From positions 105,069,363-105,133,362 of the forward strand of contig NC_021673.1 of assembly GCF_000247815.1 (NCBI RefSeq): DNA of 64,000 nt, in the 5' to 3' direction. The DNA is from Ficedula albicollis. Lineage: Eukaryota; Chordata; Aves; Passeriformes; Muscicapidae. The notes beneath the pieces are model-generated. The model saw only the letters and a list, made by a program, of their open reading frames with translations. It had not been told where the DNA came from and ran no database searches. Numbering within the stretch: position 1 is the first letter of the stretch; every line of letters starts with the position of its first letter. Of the stretch, positions 41,390-57,300 are shown piece after piece. The position numbers and the translations under genes were made by a program.

Positions 41390-44300
41390 CACTGGAGGTG
41401 TGAGTCAGACACAAAAACCTCCTGCTTGCTGTCCTTTGTACCATTTACCCTGAAAATTGCTGTTTACCATCAATATCTTGCAGCCCACCTGTGCCCATGC
41501 AGTGCTGTGCTCTCTAGCCACGTTCTGATTGCAGTTCAGGCAGAAAACATCATTTTATAACCCTGAGATAGCTACATTTCAGTGGTGGAATTGCTTCCTT
41601 CTCACTAGATACGCTCAGAAAGTTAGGGGTATCAGAAAAGCATAGCAATAAAAACAAAAAGCCAGAGATTTTCCCGTACTCAATTACATGGCAATTTTAA
41701 AGCTGCTGTCTTGGACCCTATGAGGCATGGTGCTCTGGTCCAGGGAAGAATGATTCTAGTCTCAGAGGGTATGGACATATGTGGACTCAATCCAATCAAT
41801 GATCCAAGACAAGGCTTTTATCTTTTTCAGGCCCTAGGCTAATCTTATAACTGAGGAAAAGAGGTGCATATTTCCTTTATTTTTGTTTCTCTTTCTGCCT
41901 GGCTGTTTTAGGGAATGTATCAGCTATTTGAAGATAGATGGATGTTTGCAATGCTGGTGAAACTTTGTTGTAGTGGAAGCGGAGAGTGAGCAGGGAGCAG
42001 GTGAGCAGAAGTGGTGTTCCTAGAGAGTGTGTTTTTCCACATGGTTAAAATGCTGGGTGTCTGCACTTCAGCACCACAGCTGATGCACTGCAGGTGGAAA
42101 ACACACCCCCCACAAATACACACATGCAGGGATGCCCAAATGTGTGCGGAACACAGGCAAGACCACACCACAGTGAGTGAGTGTGTACACCACACGGATT
42201 TTTAAAGCATTAAGGGTCAGCTGATGGAGGAATTACAGCCTGACCCTGAAACTAAAACCTTGAGCAGATTTGCCGTGACAGCAAAAGTGTCTCTGCTTGC
42301 TTCATCATTCCTTTCTCACCATGTTCTTCAGACTAGTTAGAAATCTGGCTAGAAGATTTGAAAATTTACTTAGTAATTGCACTTTACAGCAGTTCTTCCA
42401 AAGATTCACTATTATTGGAAAGAGATGGAAGTTGAGTGCTCGAGGGTTGCACATCATGTTGACAGCCACGTTTGGAGTTATCAACTTGAAATATTTAATG
42501 CAGTGTGTGCTGTCAGACACACCACGAATTCTGGTTTACTAGGGATTTCTTCAATTTGATTTAACAGCTTATTGCCCCTTTGGAGTATATGCTGAGTATG
42601 CCTGAGAATTTATTACACACTCTCCCCTTTCTGCTCTATAGCTGAAGTTTTTCACAGGCTGAGCAAAAGGAGTTTTGAATAACTCTACGCAGGACTGCAG
42701 CTCAAGTGAAAAGATTGTCCCCTGGAGTTTCCTCAGAGGCCGGCAGTCTATTCTGGAGTTTCCACTGTGGGCAACCAGTGGTCTAATCCTGCTCAGAACT
42801 GAGTGCTCAGAATAAAAAATATGGGAATTGGAGTGGAGCGGAGAAGGAAAAATCTCACTTAGAAGTGCCAGGACTCAGAGCTGGAAAGAGTCTTTTTTAC
42901 AAACCAGAAAAGTTAAGCAAGGTCTGATTCCTCTGAGGTGCTCAGCACACTGGCCACGATCCAGTAAAGCACTTAAACGTTAAGTGTGCTCTGGAGAGTG
43001 CTGTAGGCAACAGCCTGAGCACTAAGTACCCAGCAGGATCAAGCTCCAAACGGGGACCAGACATTAACCAGATGGCATTATGTCAGCTTTGCCATACTAA
43101 TAAGTTATTTAGTTTGCATTTTAATCTCTCTCTCCCTTTTTCTCCTTTTTTGCTTTGCCTCTTCTATAAAACAATTCATGTGTACTAGCAGAGGAGCGCA
43201 ATGCACTGAAATCGCCCTTATCACCTTCTCACAAGTATGGAGTTAAAGCAAGAGCTCATGAAGTGGCTGCTTGTTTTTAACTTAAACTTAAATCAGCAGT
43301 GCTTGGAAAAGGACCATCATGAGTTTGGAGCTGCTGAGGGAAGGAAAATGCTGACTGTCCTCTAATGAGCTCTCCACACATGTGTAGAGTGTGCTATAGC
43401 ACTCAAGAGAATCAGTGCCTGCATCAGAGGTTATTTTAATGCCTTGGGGTTTTTGGGGGATGGGGGCAGGTAGGATGGTTGAGCACGAACAATGGGAGGC
43501 AGCTTTCTGCCTGTTTATAAACTGGGTTAAAACTGACCTGAAGTGAGAATGCTGCCAGGCAGTGTTCAGCACTCATGCATCCTCTGAGGTCACCTGCCAG
43601 GAGGCAGCAGGAAAAAAAATCAAATTCTAGTTGCCGCTTTGTTTTTTCAAACAAGCTCATGGCTTTCCCCTTTTTCCTTTCCAGCATGGTTACAGCTATC
43701 TCCAGAACTTCCTCAGACCTGTGGTTTGCCCAGAGGCCAGTTTTTACATGGATGTTTTTGAAATTGAGTGCTGCCTGCCTGGAAGCTGTCCTAGCTGGAG
43801 CCACTCTGCTGCAGGGAGGACACGGGCTCCAGCCGAGGTGGGACACGTGCCTCTTTCTCTGCACTGCTGGCACTGCTGACTCTCAAGACAGAGCAGTCTG
43901 GGCTCAAGCCCGAGCCTCAGAGCTTGGATTAGGGCATGCCAGCTGGCTGCAAGGCAGGTTAGGGGTATTTTCGCACAGGCTGCAAGTCATCACTTTGTTG
44001 GAGCTGCATATGTGTGTGGGTTGTACAGTTAGACTTAAGAGGAAATTTCTGTGATCATTTTAATGTTCAGGCAACTGGAAAAGGAGCTGATGGAGGCGCC
44101 AGACCTTTGCTTTCATGACTGCATTAATCTTCTCCTGGCCTTGGAGAGAAATTTTAGATGAACTTAACATGTGTTCTCAGAGCTTTAATTCTCAAAGTTA
44201 TTTGTGCCGTGGAACCTGAACTGCTGAATGATAATGCCAGTGAATTGACCAATATAAATTAAACTTCACTGGATAACAATTTTAGTGACAATTCCTACTG

Positions 44301-47300
44301 CTGTGCTGTTATGTAAGAAGTTGACAGTTGATTACCATGACCTGGAACTTTTTAGAAACAGATTTTCCTATCTCAAAAGTAGGTGGTGGAGACTGGAGGA
44401 AGCAGTAATGCCCCTTTATTTTACATCTATCATCCAAGAAAATTCTATTCTTAGGTATAGTTATGGAGTTCTTTTGGTCCAGGGAAAGGAGTTTCAGATG
44501 AATATAAGTGTTAAGGCAAATAATGTTATTGCTACTGCTGGAAAAGTTCCTAATTAGCAACTGAGCTATACTAACTGTCATGTAAAAGTTCAGTTCATGG
44601 CAAATGTGGAATAATTCAAAGTAATTCTGTCATGAAAGAAGTAAAAGTCTACTTAAGTTACTTTTTATTAGCCATACACTAAGAGCAAGTCCCTAAATGG
44701 TTATAAAATCTCACAGTGTAAGTCGCAGCTTGTTTTGTCATCACAACTTGGTTATGATTCTGAGCCCTGATAGACTAGGAAGGAATGAAAGCAGTTTGAG
44801 GATAGCTGACTACCAGACAGCACATATGAATTTGGTTGGAATTTGACAATAACTTTTGATCAAGCAAGGAACAAACTGAAACCAAGCTATTGTGCTTTTG
44901 TGAACTGCCTAGTTCTCCAGTATCCTCCAGAAAATGCTCCCGTAGATGCAGTTGTCACAGCCTCAGGAGATACACGAGTCTGTGGGTGGGTTTTTCTTTG
45001 GTTCTTCTACACTTTTTGCCCATAGATTAGTTATAGAGCTGCAGTTCTGAAAACTGACAGGGAAAGTTTTCTGACTTCACCATAAAATTTTGAGGCAATG
45101 ATATGAGCTGGGAAAATGGTCATGAGAACCCCAGAGCAGCCCCTGGCACACCCCGTAGCAAGCTTAGAATTCACCTGAGTTTGTCCTTCATGAGCAACTG
45201 GACAATGCAATTAATTGCCCCAGGTGTCCATCTGTGAAAAAAGTACAACCCAAGAATTTTGAATAGAACATTTCTATAGGAAACAGAATATGACTAATAA
45301 TGTGCAAATCAAGCCCAGAAAACCTTGCAGGAAACACAGAGCAAGTGCTACTCAGAGTAAGTTTATGATAAAGTTTGTGTCCAATGAAAATCAAACAACC
45401 ACAGCAACTCAGAGGAGCCACGGAGCTGCTCTCATTATTTATCTTGTCAATGGGATTAAGCCAGCCCATCCATCAAAAAATGGTCAAAGTAATTAGAAAT
45501 ACAGTAAACCAGAAAATACAGTAAATCACAAAATTTTCTACAGTACATTCAGTACGTGTGTCTAAGTCAAGGCTTTCCACTCAAGATACTATCTGATTGC
45601 TTTTTTCATGCAAAACATATTAATTTCATTTTTGTTAGGCAAACATTGGATAGTATCATGAGGTCAATCACAGCTAACCAAGAAGCTACTCTCTTATCGT
45701 AATTTCCCGGGAAGCAGGACTTTCCTATTTACATATTGTATAGGATAGCAGTCAAAACTCAAATGCAGGGCAGTAAATCATTTGACTGTTGGCATTTCAA
45801 GGGTTGCATCAAAGAAATGTACAGACCTGACCTTTCAAAAAACTTCTGCCATCTGCAATGAATGTGTATTTTTGTATGCCTTCTTCGTGAAAACGCCCAG
45901 TAAAATGTGTTCCAGTTACTCGTTCAGACTTCTGAGTAACTTCTACAATCCCTCTTCATATTCTAGTCACAAACTTTCTTTTCCCTATAATCCAATCACA
46001 GAACTTTTCAACAGCTTTAATTTCAACAAGTGCATGATTAAATCAGTAATTTAAGTAAAGCACCACATCAAAACAAAACACTGAGTTCAAGAATAAGCCT
46101 CGGCCAAAGAATTTTGATGAGTTTTCATCTACTTTCATCATGGTTTTAGTCTCTCCTTCACTTTACTACTTAGTAATGGAAAAGTTTATCTACTCAGCAA
46201 GATCTTTTCCAATGATGTCAAATATTATCCATTTTCAAAGAATGACTAGCCAAGATTTTGTCAACAACAAGGCAAATGCAAAAAAATCCCTCAACTACCT
46301 AGCAAGAGGCACTTGTGGGATAAAAGCAGGTCTTAGGTATGTTCTCTTTTTTACTTATGCATTTCTTATTTTCTTATGTAATTGCCACTTTACCTTTAAC
46401 TTTTGAGTTTTCTCCTAAGTTCGTTTAGATTCTATTAATGATTGGAAGTTTTCTTGCTTAAGGTTCGGATATGTGCTGTATTTTTTCTTTTATCTTTACA
46501 TGAGCTATATATTCTGAATATACAGACAGGATGACATAAATCTCCACAAATCTTCTTATCTTAGGCACCTAAAACTGATATAACTGTATATTTCTATTAA
46601 TTTCAATTGATGTCTACAATGAGGAAGATACATCACCTGCAAAAACTGAAATACTTTCCCCGCTCTTAAAATCTACAGGACTCATTCCAAAACCAAAAAA
46701 GACTACCTCAGCAAAAGTTAAAAGCAATACCAAAAGCACACAGAATATCACAGGTAGAGGAAAAAAATCCCACAATTAATACTTACAGAATTTCTTAAAA
46801 TCTAGCTGTGTCTTTCAAGCTGCTGGCCAGAGAACAGCTGCTCATGAGGCAGAGACCCAAACAGTAAGTCCTTTGTTACCTGTTCCCAAGACTATCTGAA
46901 GTCCACTAAAAGCAAACTTCTCTTACAAAATGACAAAATAAGATGAAGGAAAAATATGATTTTGCATCAGCTCTTTTCCTCTCTGCACAGTAATTCCCAT
47001 GAAGATTGCAACGTAGAAGTTTTTTGCTATTAGTATTACTCACTTGGAGATCTGCATCATTGTATTTGATTTCAGCTAATCAAGCATACAAATGAACAGG
47101 AATGCAGACACACAGCACTGTAAAAAAACACAGAAGGAAGTTTTTTCAAACAAAATCCCTTTATTAGGCTGTGGTTCCAGTGATGCAATCAGAATAGGAA
47201 GGAAAGTCTGTGTTGCTTCATTGTTTTGTTTGGATTTTGGGTCCAGTGCTAACTTGTGATAATATTTCCATTTGTAAGTATATTTCTCTGAGAGCAATCC

Positions 47301-48174
47301 AAAAAAGTGACTGTGATGAATCTAAAAGGAAAAATATCCCATTGAACTTGCTAAGTTTTTCCATCATGAGTGACCATTACAGAATTGCCCCACTCAAGTA
47401 TCTTTCCTGTGTAGCTCAGTAGTTTTTGGTGAAGTTTATTGTTTTTCATCCATGTCCAATAAATGCACAAAGTTGATGGAACAGAAATGCAATTATAGAG
47501 AAATTCAATAACTGATTCATCCCTGTGTGGAATTTAGGAGTTTCTAAATAAGAGAATGGAGTGAATAGGATAAATGACAAAGAAAGAACTGCAACATGTA
47601 TCAAAGATGCAGAGTCAGTCGCAGAATGCTGACACAGCACATCTAGATCTTCAGAGGCAAGCCCAAAACCTACTGTCACCAGGAGGAGTTCTAGGCCTGA
47701 CTTTCAGTGTGGTGAGATGTTGATTACATTTGTAATCCAAAGATTCAACTCTCTATAGCCTCCACAGTTCAACAGTTAAAACAAACATGTACCCTTCTCC
47801 AGAGTGACTTATCTGATCAGCCCATCACAGCACCTAACTCTAAACAGGATTTTCCAGGTGTCATGAACAGAGCACTTTGTTGTCTCTCTGGCTTTAGATG
47901 TCATGGTTAAAGTGTGAGAAAGGGCAGAAATGTCAACTCAAGCAAACAGGAATTTTCCTTATGTCTCCCAAAGATAAAAAGCACAACAGCAGTCTTGCAA
48001 AGTGAGCAAACTCTTCCATCAAATATGAAATTGATATCAAAGATTAAGGCTTCCCCCCATTCTGTAAGGACATGTCACTCCTCTCACTGTACCTAAGGAT
48101 GTGTTGTCCATTGCTTATCCCTGGGATCTACTCATCCTTTTCAAGTGATCTTCAGGAGATGGTAAGTTTGGTCA

Positions 48175-48348
48175 GCTATAACCACATTATAGGGAACTAC
48201 TCATTTTACAGGTAGTTAAAAATGGTGGAAAATGGTATTAAGTTTTAAACTAAATACAGACGCTATAACCACATTATAGGGAACTACTCATTTCACAGGT
48301 AGTTAAAAATGATGGAAAATGGTATTAAGTTTTAAACTAAATATAGAT
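48175..48348. repeat. Tandem duplication, 87-bp period
   Basis: Two copies of a unit starting GCTATAACCACATTATAGGG, with about three differences. It is in intron 1. Confidence 0.95.
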
Positions 48349-51300
48349 CATAGAAAAATGCAGAAAAATAAATACTGAGTTTATTATCTTCAGCTGTACC
48401 AGTTGCTTAAGTATACCAACAGTGAATGTTTTAAGACCCTGTGAAGATGGCCAAAGCCATAAATATGTGCTTTCTCTAAAGATACCAGAAAAACTCTCCC
48501 CATTGTCAATGATTTTCCTGCTTTCTCTGGTACCTGGTGCAAACTGATGTACTTAATTTCAAAGATTAATCCCATACTAAGTTTAAATTTGTTTAAAGTC
48601 TACAAAGATTGCTTATCAAATGTTATCATTATGTCCAGTGAATTAATGGGATATGGCTATTTGTGGGCTTTAGGGTTGCCCTGCAGGTGTGTCAAATGTC
48701 AGAATTTGGGCCGTTCCTATTATTGCAAAGCTTGAGGTCAGCTAGGTTTGTATGAAATATAAAATCTATCCCAGTGATAGAAACTCATCACCAATAGTCT
48801 CAAAGGAAGTAACTTAATCTAGCCATCCACTCCACTGATATAATTAGGAATGCACTTTGTCAGCCTTGGAGGGTTTAACTACAGCTGGCTGGGTTCAGGG
48901 CAGTCTCAGAAACCAATCTGTTCTTAGTAACACCATCTCCTTCACAAAATTACAGACATACTTTCAGCAGATATAGCCAGCTGACTGCTGAATGATGTTT
49001 TTCCACCCACTTTTGCAGTGGTCAATGTCTTTTTCAGTGTAACTGAAACACTGAATCAATGCCATGAAATGATTCAGAAACCAAAGGCTGAACTGACAGC
49101 TTAAGAATAGAGGTTAAAAAACCTTATTTTTACAGTGTTTGAATGTGGCTCAATGCAGTTTCTGAACATCATCATATTCATGATCCAGCTGATGAAATTT
49201 AATTAGAAAGGAAATTCTACTGGGTATTCAGATGCTGACTGGCCTCAGTCTTGTTTAAGAAATAGAAGATTTTTTAAGCTCTACTCTCCCAGAAAATCAG
49301 AACCCTACTCTTCAGATGGATTACCTAAGTTAAAGGCAAAAAAAATCTAACCTAATAAAAATGTAAAATCTTCTTTAAATTTATTCATCAGAACTAGTGC
49401 CGGATCCCTGCTGTACCCTTGATTGTTCTGCTGGAGTCTACAGGGATTCAGATGATGAATACTTTCATATTGCTGCCAATAAGCTTGCCTAAGTGAGTAT
49501 CACAAGCAGCACTCCTTTTTCAGAAGCTTTTCCCTTGCAGAAATCTGATTTGCACAAAAGAATAAGATATTCTGCTATGGTTCAAGTAAGTTGAGTAAAG
49601 CTTCCCTTCCAGGCTGCAACGTATTTGAGAAAAATGCAGTGTAACTTTATACCTGTTTATGTACCTCAACCTGAAAATACCCAGCCTAACCTATTAATCA
49701 GCAGAGTGGCCTGTTCAGAAAAACACATACTCTTTTTTTATTTTCCTTATCAGTCCCAAAGCCTTAGTTCAAACACTTTGAATTCCAGCCTTCAAGTTTG
49801 CTGCAGTCGTGTCAGTGGGCTGGCCATGGGCTGCCCAGGACCAGAGGCTGAGGTAGTGTGAGGCTGGTTTTTGGCCTGGGCAAATCCCTGTGCTAACGTG
49901 GCCCTGCAGCTCCTGGACACAGGCAGAGGGAGGTCAGATTTGCTTGCAGACACCCCATGAAAGTATGTTGTGGATTCCTGTGTGCAGTCATTACGTGGTA
50001 ATCTTGATATCCACTAAAACCACAGATTTATTGCCTTGCTGTTAGACCATATGATGTCAGACTGAATCTCTTTGGTTTAACATTTTTCTTTCATTGCTTT
50101 ATTTGGTTCTTTTTTGCCTGTAATGCGGATTTTTAGCAGAATACAGACATCAGAGCTGGGCCTAAATACTGATAGTACACAAATTCCAGTGTCCTGTGTC
50201 AGAGAGCAGAAAAAATACTGTGAAGCAAAAAAAGCAATACGATCTTTCTTACTTCTGAAAGTTTCATGTAAGGAGAAGAAGGTTACCTCTGAAAATTACA
50301 ACTAACTGTAGCTTTTAGAATTCTTGATAGCACTAAGTGTTAAACTCCATGTACAAATGGGTGATTACTTAAAACTAGTGATTCAGTGCTGCATGACATG
50401 AGAGGCAATTAACTGCAGATTTGCTTGTGTTCAGTGTAGACTGAAGCAAGCTGTTTTGGCTTGCATGATCTTACTGCATTGCTGAATGTGGAACACTTAA
50501 CTTCAGGCCAGGGTTAGCTAAATCTTGTAAAACAAATTTAGTAGTTAAAAAAAGGCATAAGAGATGGAGCCCATTAAGGATGAAATGCATTTTGACCACA
50601 CGAAATAGCTGCAGAATCAACATCTTTCCCAAAAATATGTGGTGTGCTTCCTAAATACAGAACATGGAGGTCCTGTGTGATGAAGAAGGCTTTTCAAAAA
50701 TTGACATAGGTTCTCTTGTTTGTTTATTTTTAAGTGCTACGCTTTGTCAGAGGCAACAGATGGTTTGAACAAATATGCTTGAAGAAAATTCCAGTTAATA
50801 TTTGACTTGTGGGACAAGTAATTCTAATGTTTGCCATATACTCTGTGATTTCTTAATGACACATGGGTAACCATAAACTTCATGCTTCATCTATGGGCTT
50901 GCACATATTCTACACATGAAAGTAAATTAGAATAAATTAATACTTCCAGAAAATTCACATTGCCAATAATGTTAAATTCTCGTGGGTTAATTGCTTTTGC
51001 TAATTGAAAGAAAGAAGGAGGGGAGAAAGCAAGCAAACAAGGCAGCATCAAAGGATTGCAGCAGATCACAGGGTCTTACAGGGTGAAATGCATCCTCTGA
51101 GTGGAAGATGCAAGAAGGACCTTATATGAGGCAGACACTATTGTTGCAGCAGGTGACAAACTCCCATGTACTTAAAAGACCTCTTTCCTTTGGAAGGCTG
51201 TCCTGGCATCCTTTTTCCCACTCTCTCCCCAAAAGTGAGCACTTGCAATTTAAAATCCTGCTGCAGCTGGAGCACAAAGGCTTCCCTTGTCTCTGTTCAT

Positions 51301-54300
51301 CAGGATAAACTCACTGTTTCTGTTCACTTCCTTGCACATGCATGACATGAGCACCTTCTGGCCAGCGGTGGCCAAGGAAGGCCGAGCCTGAAAAACATCT
51401 TTGGAGAATGCCCTAAGGCCACCTGCTCCATGTTTCACCTGTATTTACAGCAAAGATTTTATAATCATCTCTGATACATCCAGACAAATATTTAGAACTC
51501 AAGTTTTCAAAACATTTGAGTAACGGAGGGAAGTATTGCAAAAAGAAGACAGGCCTCGTCACTGCTATGTTTTTATTAATCTAAGACCATAATCATGCCC
51601 TATTCTGCAAGAATATTAAAGAAGTCAGCCTGACTTAAGACAGGAGATAGCACAATCAGATCAAGCCCTGTAAGGAAAATTATTGACAAAAAGATGTAAG
51701 TTCTGATGAGTTGATTCCATTTCCACTAAACTCAGAGGTAAAACCTCTATTACTACACCTAAGTGTCCATTAACTCAGCCCATATGTACAAACAAGACTC
51801 ATATTCCACTTGATGTTTCACTGCATGATTTATTATTGATGTTTTATTATATTAGAATGAAAAAAGGGACTAATTCATTTTAGCTTGAATGCTACAACCA
51901 TCCAGTTCTTCTCTTACACTAAGGTTAACCTTAAAAAGGATGTGTCATTTTCACTTCTAAATTCCTTCTTGACCACAAGATGTGATAATCACTGGGCCAG
52001 AAAACAAGGTTGGATGATATTTTGTTCTGAGTTTTCACTAGCCAGAGAAAGAGAAACTGATGGTGAGGAGGCTCTCCACTGCCATGCCTACATTTTGCAT
52101 TGATTAGCTCAGTCTGGCTATCTGCAGACTCTGCAGGGGTGTAGTTAGCAAATTACCAACGAATTAATTAGTTATTAATTCCATGAGTCAAATTCAGGCC
52201 CTTATACATTTATTATGCCCTTCCCAAGTCTGACCATTTGAAAGCTAGGGGTTTTTCTATTAGCTCTAGTAAATTATGAAGACTTACAGCTCTAGAGCTT
52301 CATCCATCTCTGGTAGCAAATTGTGAGAGTAACCTGATGGCTGATGTCCTGAGGTTTCATACACAGGTGTTTAAACACAGCTCCCTGGCTTGTCTCTTGC
52401 TTTACTTATCTTTCACCTGGTAAATTATGTCAACACAGCTGGACTTCTACATCTCATACTTGTTCTCCATATAAACTTGTTCTCCTCTGACACTCTCTGG
52501 TAGGGCTCTTCTACCCTCCACAAAAAGCCTTATGGTCATTATCTTGCTCATTATCTGCTCAGAGGACCTTCTGCACCAAGAGATTTTAAACAGGCTTGTG
52601 TAGTTGTCAGGTGGAAATTCATTAACAGCAACATTTAGTAGGAGAGATTTCTGTCTCTCCTTTGTTTAGCTGCCTTCTGCCTAAGCATCCAACATATGTC
52701 CACCCTAAACTGGATGATTTTATGCATCTGAAAATCCCTCCAGATTTACAGTAGCTGAGTGTAGCTGAGTATTACACATAGCATCCTGAATAAGACAACA
52801 TAACTGCCTTTAAATGAACAAGCTGATAAAAGGCTCCCTGCTCTAGTGTTTATTCCACTCTCCTCAGAGACTCTGACAGTGTCTGGAAAGTTAAGATATG
52901 GCAGGGGAAAAAATGAATTACAGAAATGAGAGATCCCTCACAGATCATCAATCTTTTCCTTGCATTAATTACAAGGGATGCCAACTCAAGCACTTCTGCT
53001 GATCTCTGCTGAAATGGTCCTTCAGGGTAATAGCACACTTTTTCAAACAACCTGTCTTTTAAACCATTTCATGTTTTGACTTCAAAATCACTACTTAAAT
53101 GCCGTTCCAAACCCCATGTGTTTGGTGGGACTTGATGCCCAGCTGTAAATTTCCCTACCACAAAACAACATTTATGAGTTATTTCTTCTCTGACTCCAGA
53201 TGCTTTTATTGGCACACAAGGATGTGAATCAGGTAATACACCTAGGAATGTGGCCCTTCTCCTGTCCTCCTTTGCTACCCTCTTCTTCCCACCCCCTTGT
53301 ATTCTTTTTTTCATCTCCCTGAGTCCCTAGCACTCAGACAGAACTTGGAAGACCAGGAGGATGGTATTGATTTCCACTGAGAAAGTAGGAAGCAGGAAAA
53401 TGGGGGCCAAAATGCTAGCTAGGATGCTTCACTTCAGTCACCACCTTGGGATGTGACTCTGGGCACTATTCTCTGGGCGCCTCTCCTGTGCTCTTTGAAC
53501 GCACACACCATGGTGGCGGCTGAAGGCTGCGCGGAGCATGGTCCTGCCCCTCTGGCAGATGTGCTGCCAGCTGGGCTGGCTCTGCTGTGCTGCTGGCCAG
53601 CTGGAGCTAAGCATCACAGTGGGCCAAATGGCTCTACTGTGGCTAGCTGAAATCCAGGATGTTAGCTGGAGTGTTTGCTGTGGATACCCCACACCGTTGC
53701 AGGATGTGATTCTATATTTGCATAGCGCTAACCAGATGCTTTTCAGATCTTGTTCTAGTTAAGTACTTTTACTAGTACCCCATAGTCATGTCTTGCAGTT
53801 GCTACCTGTGCACATTTTCCACACATTTACACTGAATTATTATGATCTCCTGTGCAAAAATTACACTAAGGCAGTGGATTCCTGGCAGTTTGTTATGCCA
53901 GTGGTGTCAGGCTGCCAGATGCAATCTGAACATGTCTCTGTAGGGCATGCAGGGCTCTCAGGTCCTACTCTTTTTTGCAGGCAGCTCCAACCCTCCTGTA
54001 ATCAGAGATAAGTGACTTAGTTAAAAATGAATGGGGCAGCTGGCTAAATGCTCAAGCAAACAAAATGATCAAAGGGACAACCCCAGATGTTTTACATTAG
54101 CTCTACATATGGAGGTACCAGGGAGAGCAGCAGGAGCACCAAACTAAAAAGAAACCAGAGAAGCCAACTCTAGTTTCAACCATAACATGAGGAGCTGGCT
54201 ATAAATACTACATTCCCCAGTGTGGCTCCCAGAGGACTTGCTGTAAGTATTTCTAAAACCTACAGGAAAAGCGTGTCTACTATTGTCTGACTTATTTATA

Positions 54301-57300
54301 TTCCTCCTCCTGGTAAATATTAAGAATTATCATTCTTAGCATCTATAAAAATATACTTGAAAATCATATTTTTGAAAGCTTCTAAGAGTTGTAACAAGGG
54401 TTATTTTTTACACAAAATTTATATTTTGTGCAGCTGGTGCCAATGCTGTTTTTTCCTAGGCTACTGATTTGTGGGATTTTCTTTACCACATTTAGTACAC
54501 TTTAAAATTTTAAATTCATAGCTTTGGAGTCCAAGTTACTGTGAAAGACCCAAGTTATGTCAAGATTTACTGTGGAAAAGGAGCCAGGTTTTTATTTTTG
54601 TCTCTGGGGAAGTTTATGATAGAGTGAGATAAACATCCAAAATAGTTAAGGTTGTTTATCCTGCATCACCAAGAAGACATTCTTGACATCACTTGTATAC
54701 AACTGAGCAGGAGAGCTGCTCAATCAGCACTGACAGAAATCCAGCCCAGATCACCTGGCCTCGGGGTATACAGACCTTACTTCAGTGTGATAAAGTCTGC
54801 TTCTGCTGGGATAAAACCTGAGCTGTTCACATAGCTCCTCCTGTCACAAGACACATTTTGATGCATAAAGACTCCTTCTGCAGTTGTGTTCTTTCCAGAC
54901 AATTATGTCAGGACACTTTACCTCACCTTGACACATATCTGTAGTATCTTGGGGCTTGCAAGGAGGAGTGAATCCTACAAAACAATCTGGTGTCATGCTT
55001 GTCCAGTGTAATGACTTGACTATCAGCTCCAAACCTGCAAGCCTTAGACTTGGGGAGCAGGGATCCTGGAAGTTGCTACCAGGTAGCTCAATCCACACAG
55101 TATTTTTCAGCCAGCATAGAAAATATTCCTGTTCTTTTTTGACTCTTTGGTTTAGTGATGTCTGTCTGAAAGTCACCCCCCCGACAGCAGGAGGAGGGGG
55201 ACATGCTGAATGCGAAGAGACTGGGAAGGCATTTCTCTGAAACGACTGGAAGTACCAGACTTGCAGTTGACAAGGGAAGAAGGTAAGAAGGGCTCTTGGC
55301 TGTGTTGATCAATAGTGCTGACATCTACTTTGTTCTTTACCTATCTATCAAGATCCTAGGTTTAGTAGTATTTATGCTGCTCTTTGCATGATTATTGATT
55401 GAAAAGGTTCACTCCTTTTACACTCCATGTATAAAAAGCTCGATGTGCACTTTAAAAGCTGCCCTCGCCCCATTCTGTGGGAGTAAACCCTATTAACATG
55501 CTTTTTCTTTCCTCTAATTCTTGTTTTATACACACATAAGTGACAGCCACTCTGTGAAAACGTGATTTGCAGTGCAGGATGAGTTCTTTGCTGGTAGATG
55601 TGCTGGTAGCAAACAGAGGAACACACTAATTATCATACTGGAGTCAAGGAAAGCTGGAGCATGACTCACTTAGGAATGCTTTGTCTTCCCCTAATTGCAT
55701 AATTACCTTAGAGAGCTCACTGGCCATTTGGCATAGAGGTCATGCCTGTTTCCTTTGAGCACAGGAATAACTCCTCCTAGCTACTCTTAACAGGATAAAA
55801 AGGGGGATGTGAGAAAGACATATGGCCTTGGCCCCACTTTTCCTCTATATAATCCAGGAGTGGTATTTGTGCACAACTACAAAGTCCTTCATTCTCTGAA
55901 ATGAGGAAGCCAAAGTTGACCATTATGTAACATAAATCAGCACTTTCACCTTTGCACTGAGACAGGATCTGTAGTGACAGGGATAGTGTGATATTCTGGG
56001 TTCTTTGGTGCCGGTACTTGTGACATCTGTTTTCTAATAAACAGGAAAAAAAAAGAAGGATGGGGTTGCAATAAACAGGACTCTTTCCCACCATACTCGT
56101 ATGCTATAGAGCTAGTCTGACTGCCAGGCAAACAAAACAGACATCTCTCCAACACCTCATTCCCACAAGCAATAAATAATAAAAAAAAGATATGAGTACT
56201 ATAAATGCTTATAAAATGCACATAAAAGCAGACTGCAAGCTAAGGAAAGAGACCTTGATATCCCATGAGAAAAGCAGAAAATGAACTTGCTAGTAATATT
56301 TGCAGAATTAAAGGAAGGTTTGTCTGGAGAATTCTCCTGGAGTTCTAGGAAACTCAACAGTGCAGTTTTCAGGGCTCACCCCAGCTCATGTATAGAACTG
56401 GCTAAACAAGTCAGCAAGATGCAACAAATGGAGAAAGATAGAATTGAGCTATATGGGTAACTGAAGGAAAGATAATTTAAGTATCACTGTCTTTAGTCCC
56501 CCTGATGGGGGAAGCTAGAATTCTCCTTTGCAAACTGGTGGTGGCATCACTATGCAGTCAAACTTTCATCCCACACTCCTCTTCATGACTTCTATGAATT
56601 CTCCATCCTCCTTCTCTGCAACTGATGAATCCTCCATTCAAAACAATCAAAGGAAATTTCCTCATGCTCTCCTTACAGCCCACCAGCTACTATCCCCTAG
56701 CTTATGATGGGGTATATACCCACTAGGCTTAGGAAAGGAAAAACTTGCAGCTGCTATGCTTCATGCTGACCCTGATGCTGGCAGTGTGTTTCAGAAACGC
56801 ACACAGGATGGCAGCCTGGTCGGCCCTGTGAGAGTTGTGTGTGAATATGGGTCCAAGTGGTGTGCTGCATCTGTTAGTGCTACCTCTCATGTACATGGGC
56901 TTCTCAGCTGTGTGTCTGGGTTGTCAAGAGTGTTTAAGATTACTCATTTGTTTAGCAGCTCATGATGGTTACTTAAGCCTTTCCTTCTTTTTTTATCAGT
57001 ATCTTTTTTAAATGGTGGGGAGTGGTGCAATTAAATGCTGTCTGAGATTCCATTAGGTTGACTTTTTGTGAGAAAACTCTGATTAGAAGTTTTCCAAAGA
57101 GAAAGTTTTGCAAGAGAAAAAAGCTGGAAGACACCTCCAAACCTGACTCTGGTGAGTGGAGCTATTCTAATATGAAGAGGACATCACTTTAAAGCAAGTG
57201 AAATGTTATGAGGAGAGGAAGGAAAATGAAGTATCTTAATTGCTAAGCTGAGAGAGGACTGGTCAGCTGTTTAGAAAATCAAAGGCTAATATCCAAGACA

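Noticed and set aside
43436..44054. Overlapping 145- and 159-residue ORFs on opposite strands
   Set aside because: Mutual shadow frames in a locally GC-richer patch, with no family or splice support.
53438..53762. GC-richer patch with overlapping ORFs and a few CpGs
   Set aside because: Possibly an old repeat or retrocopy, but nothing was recognised and the CpG count is small.
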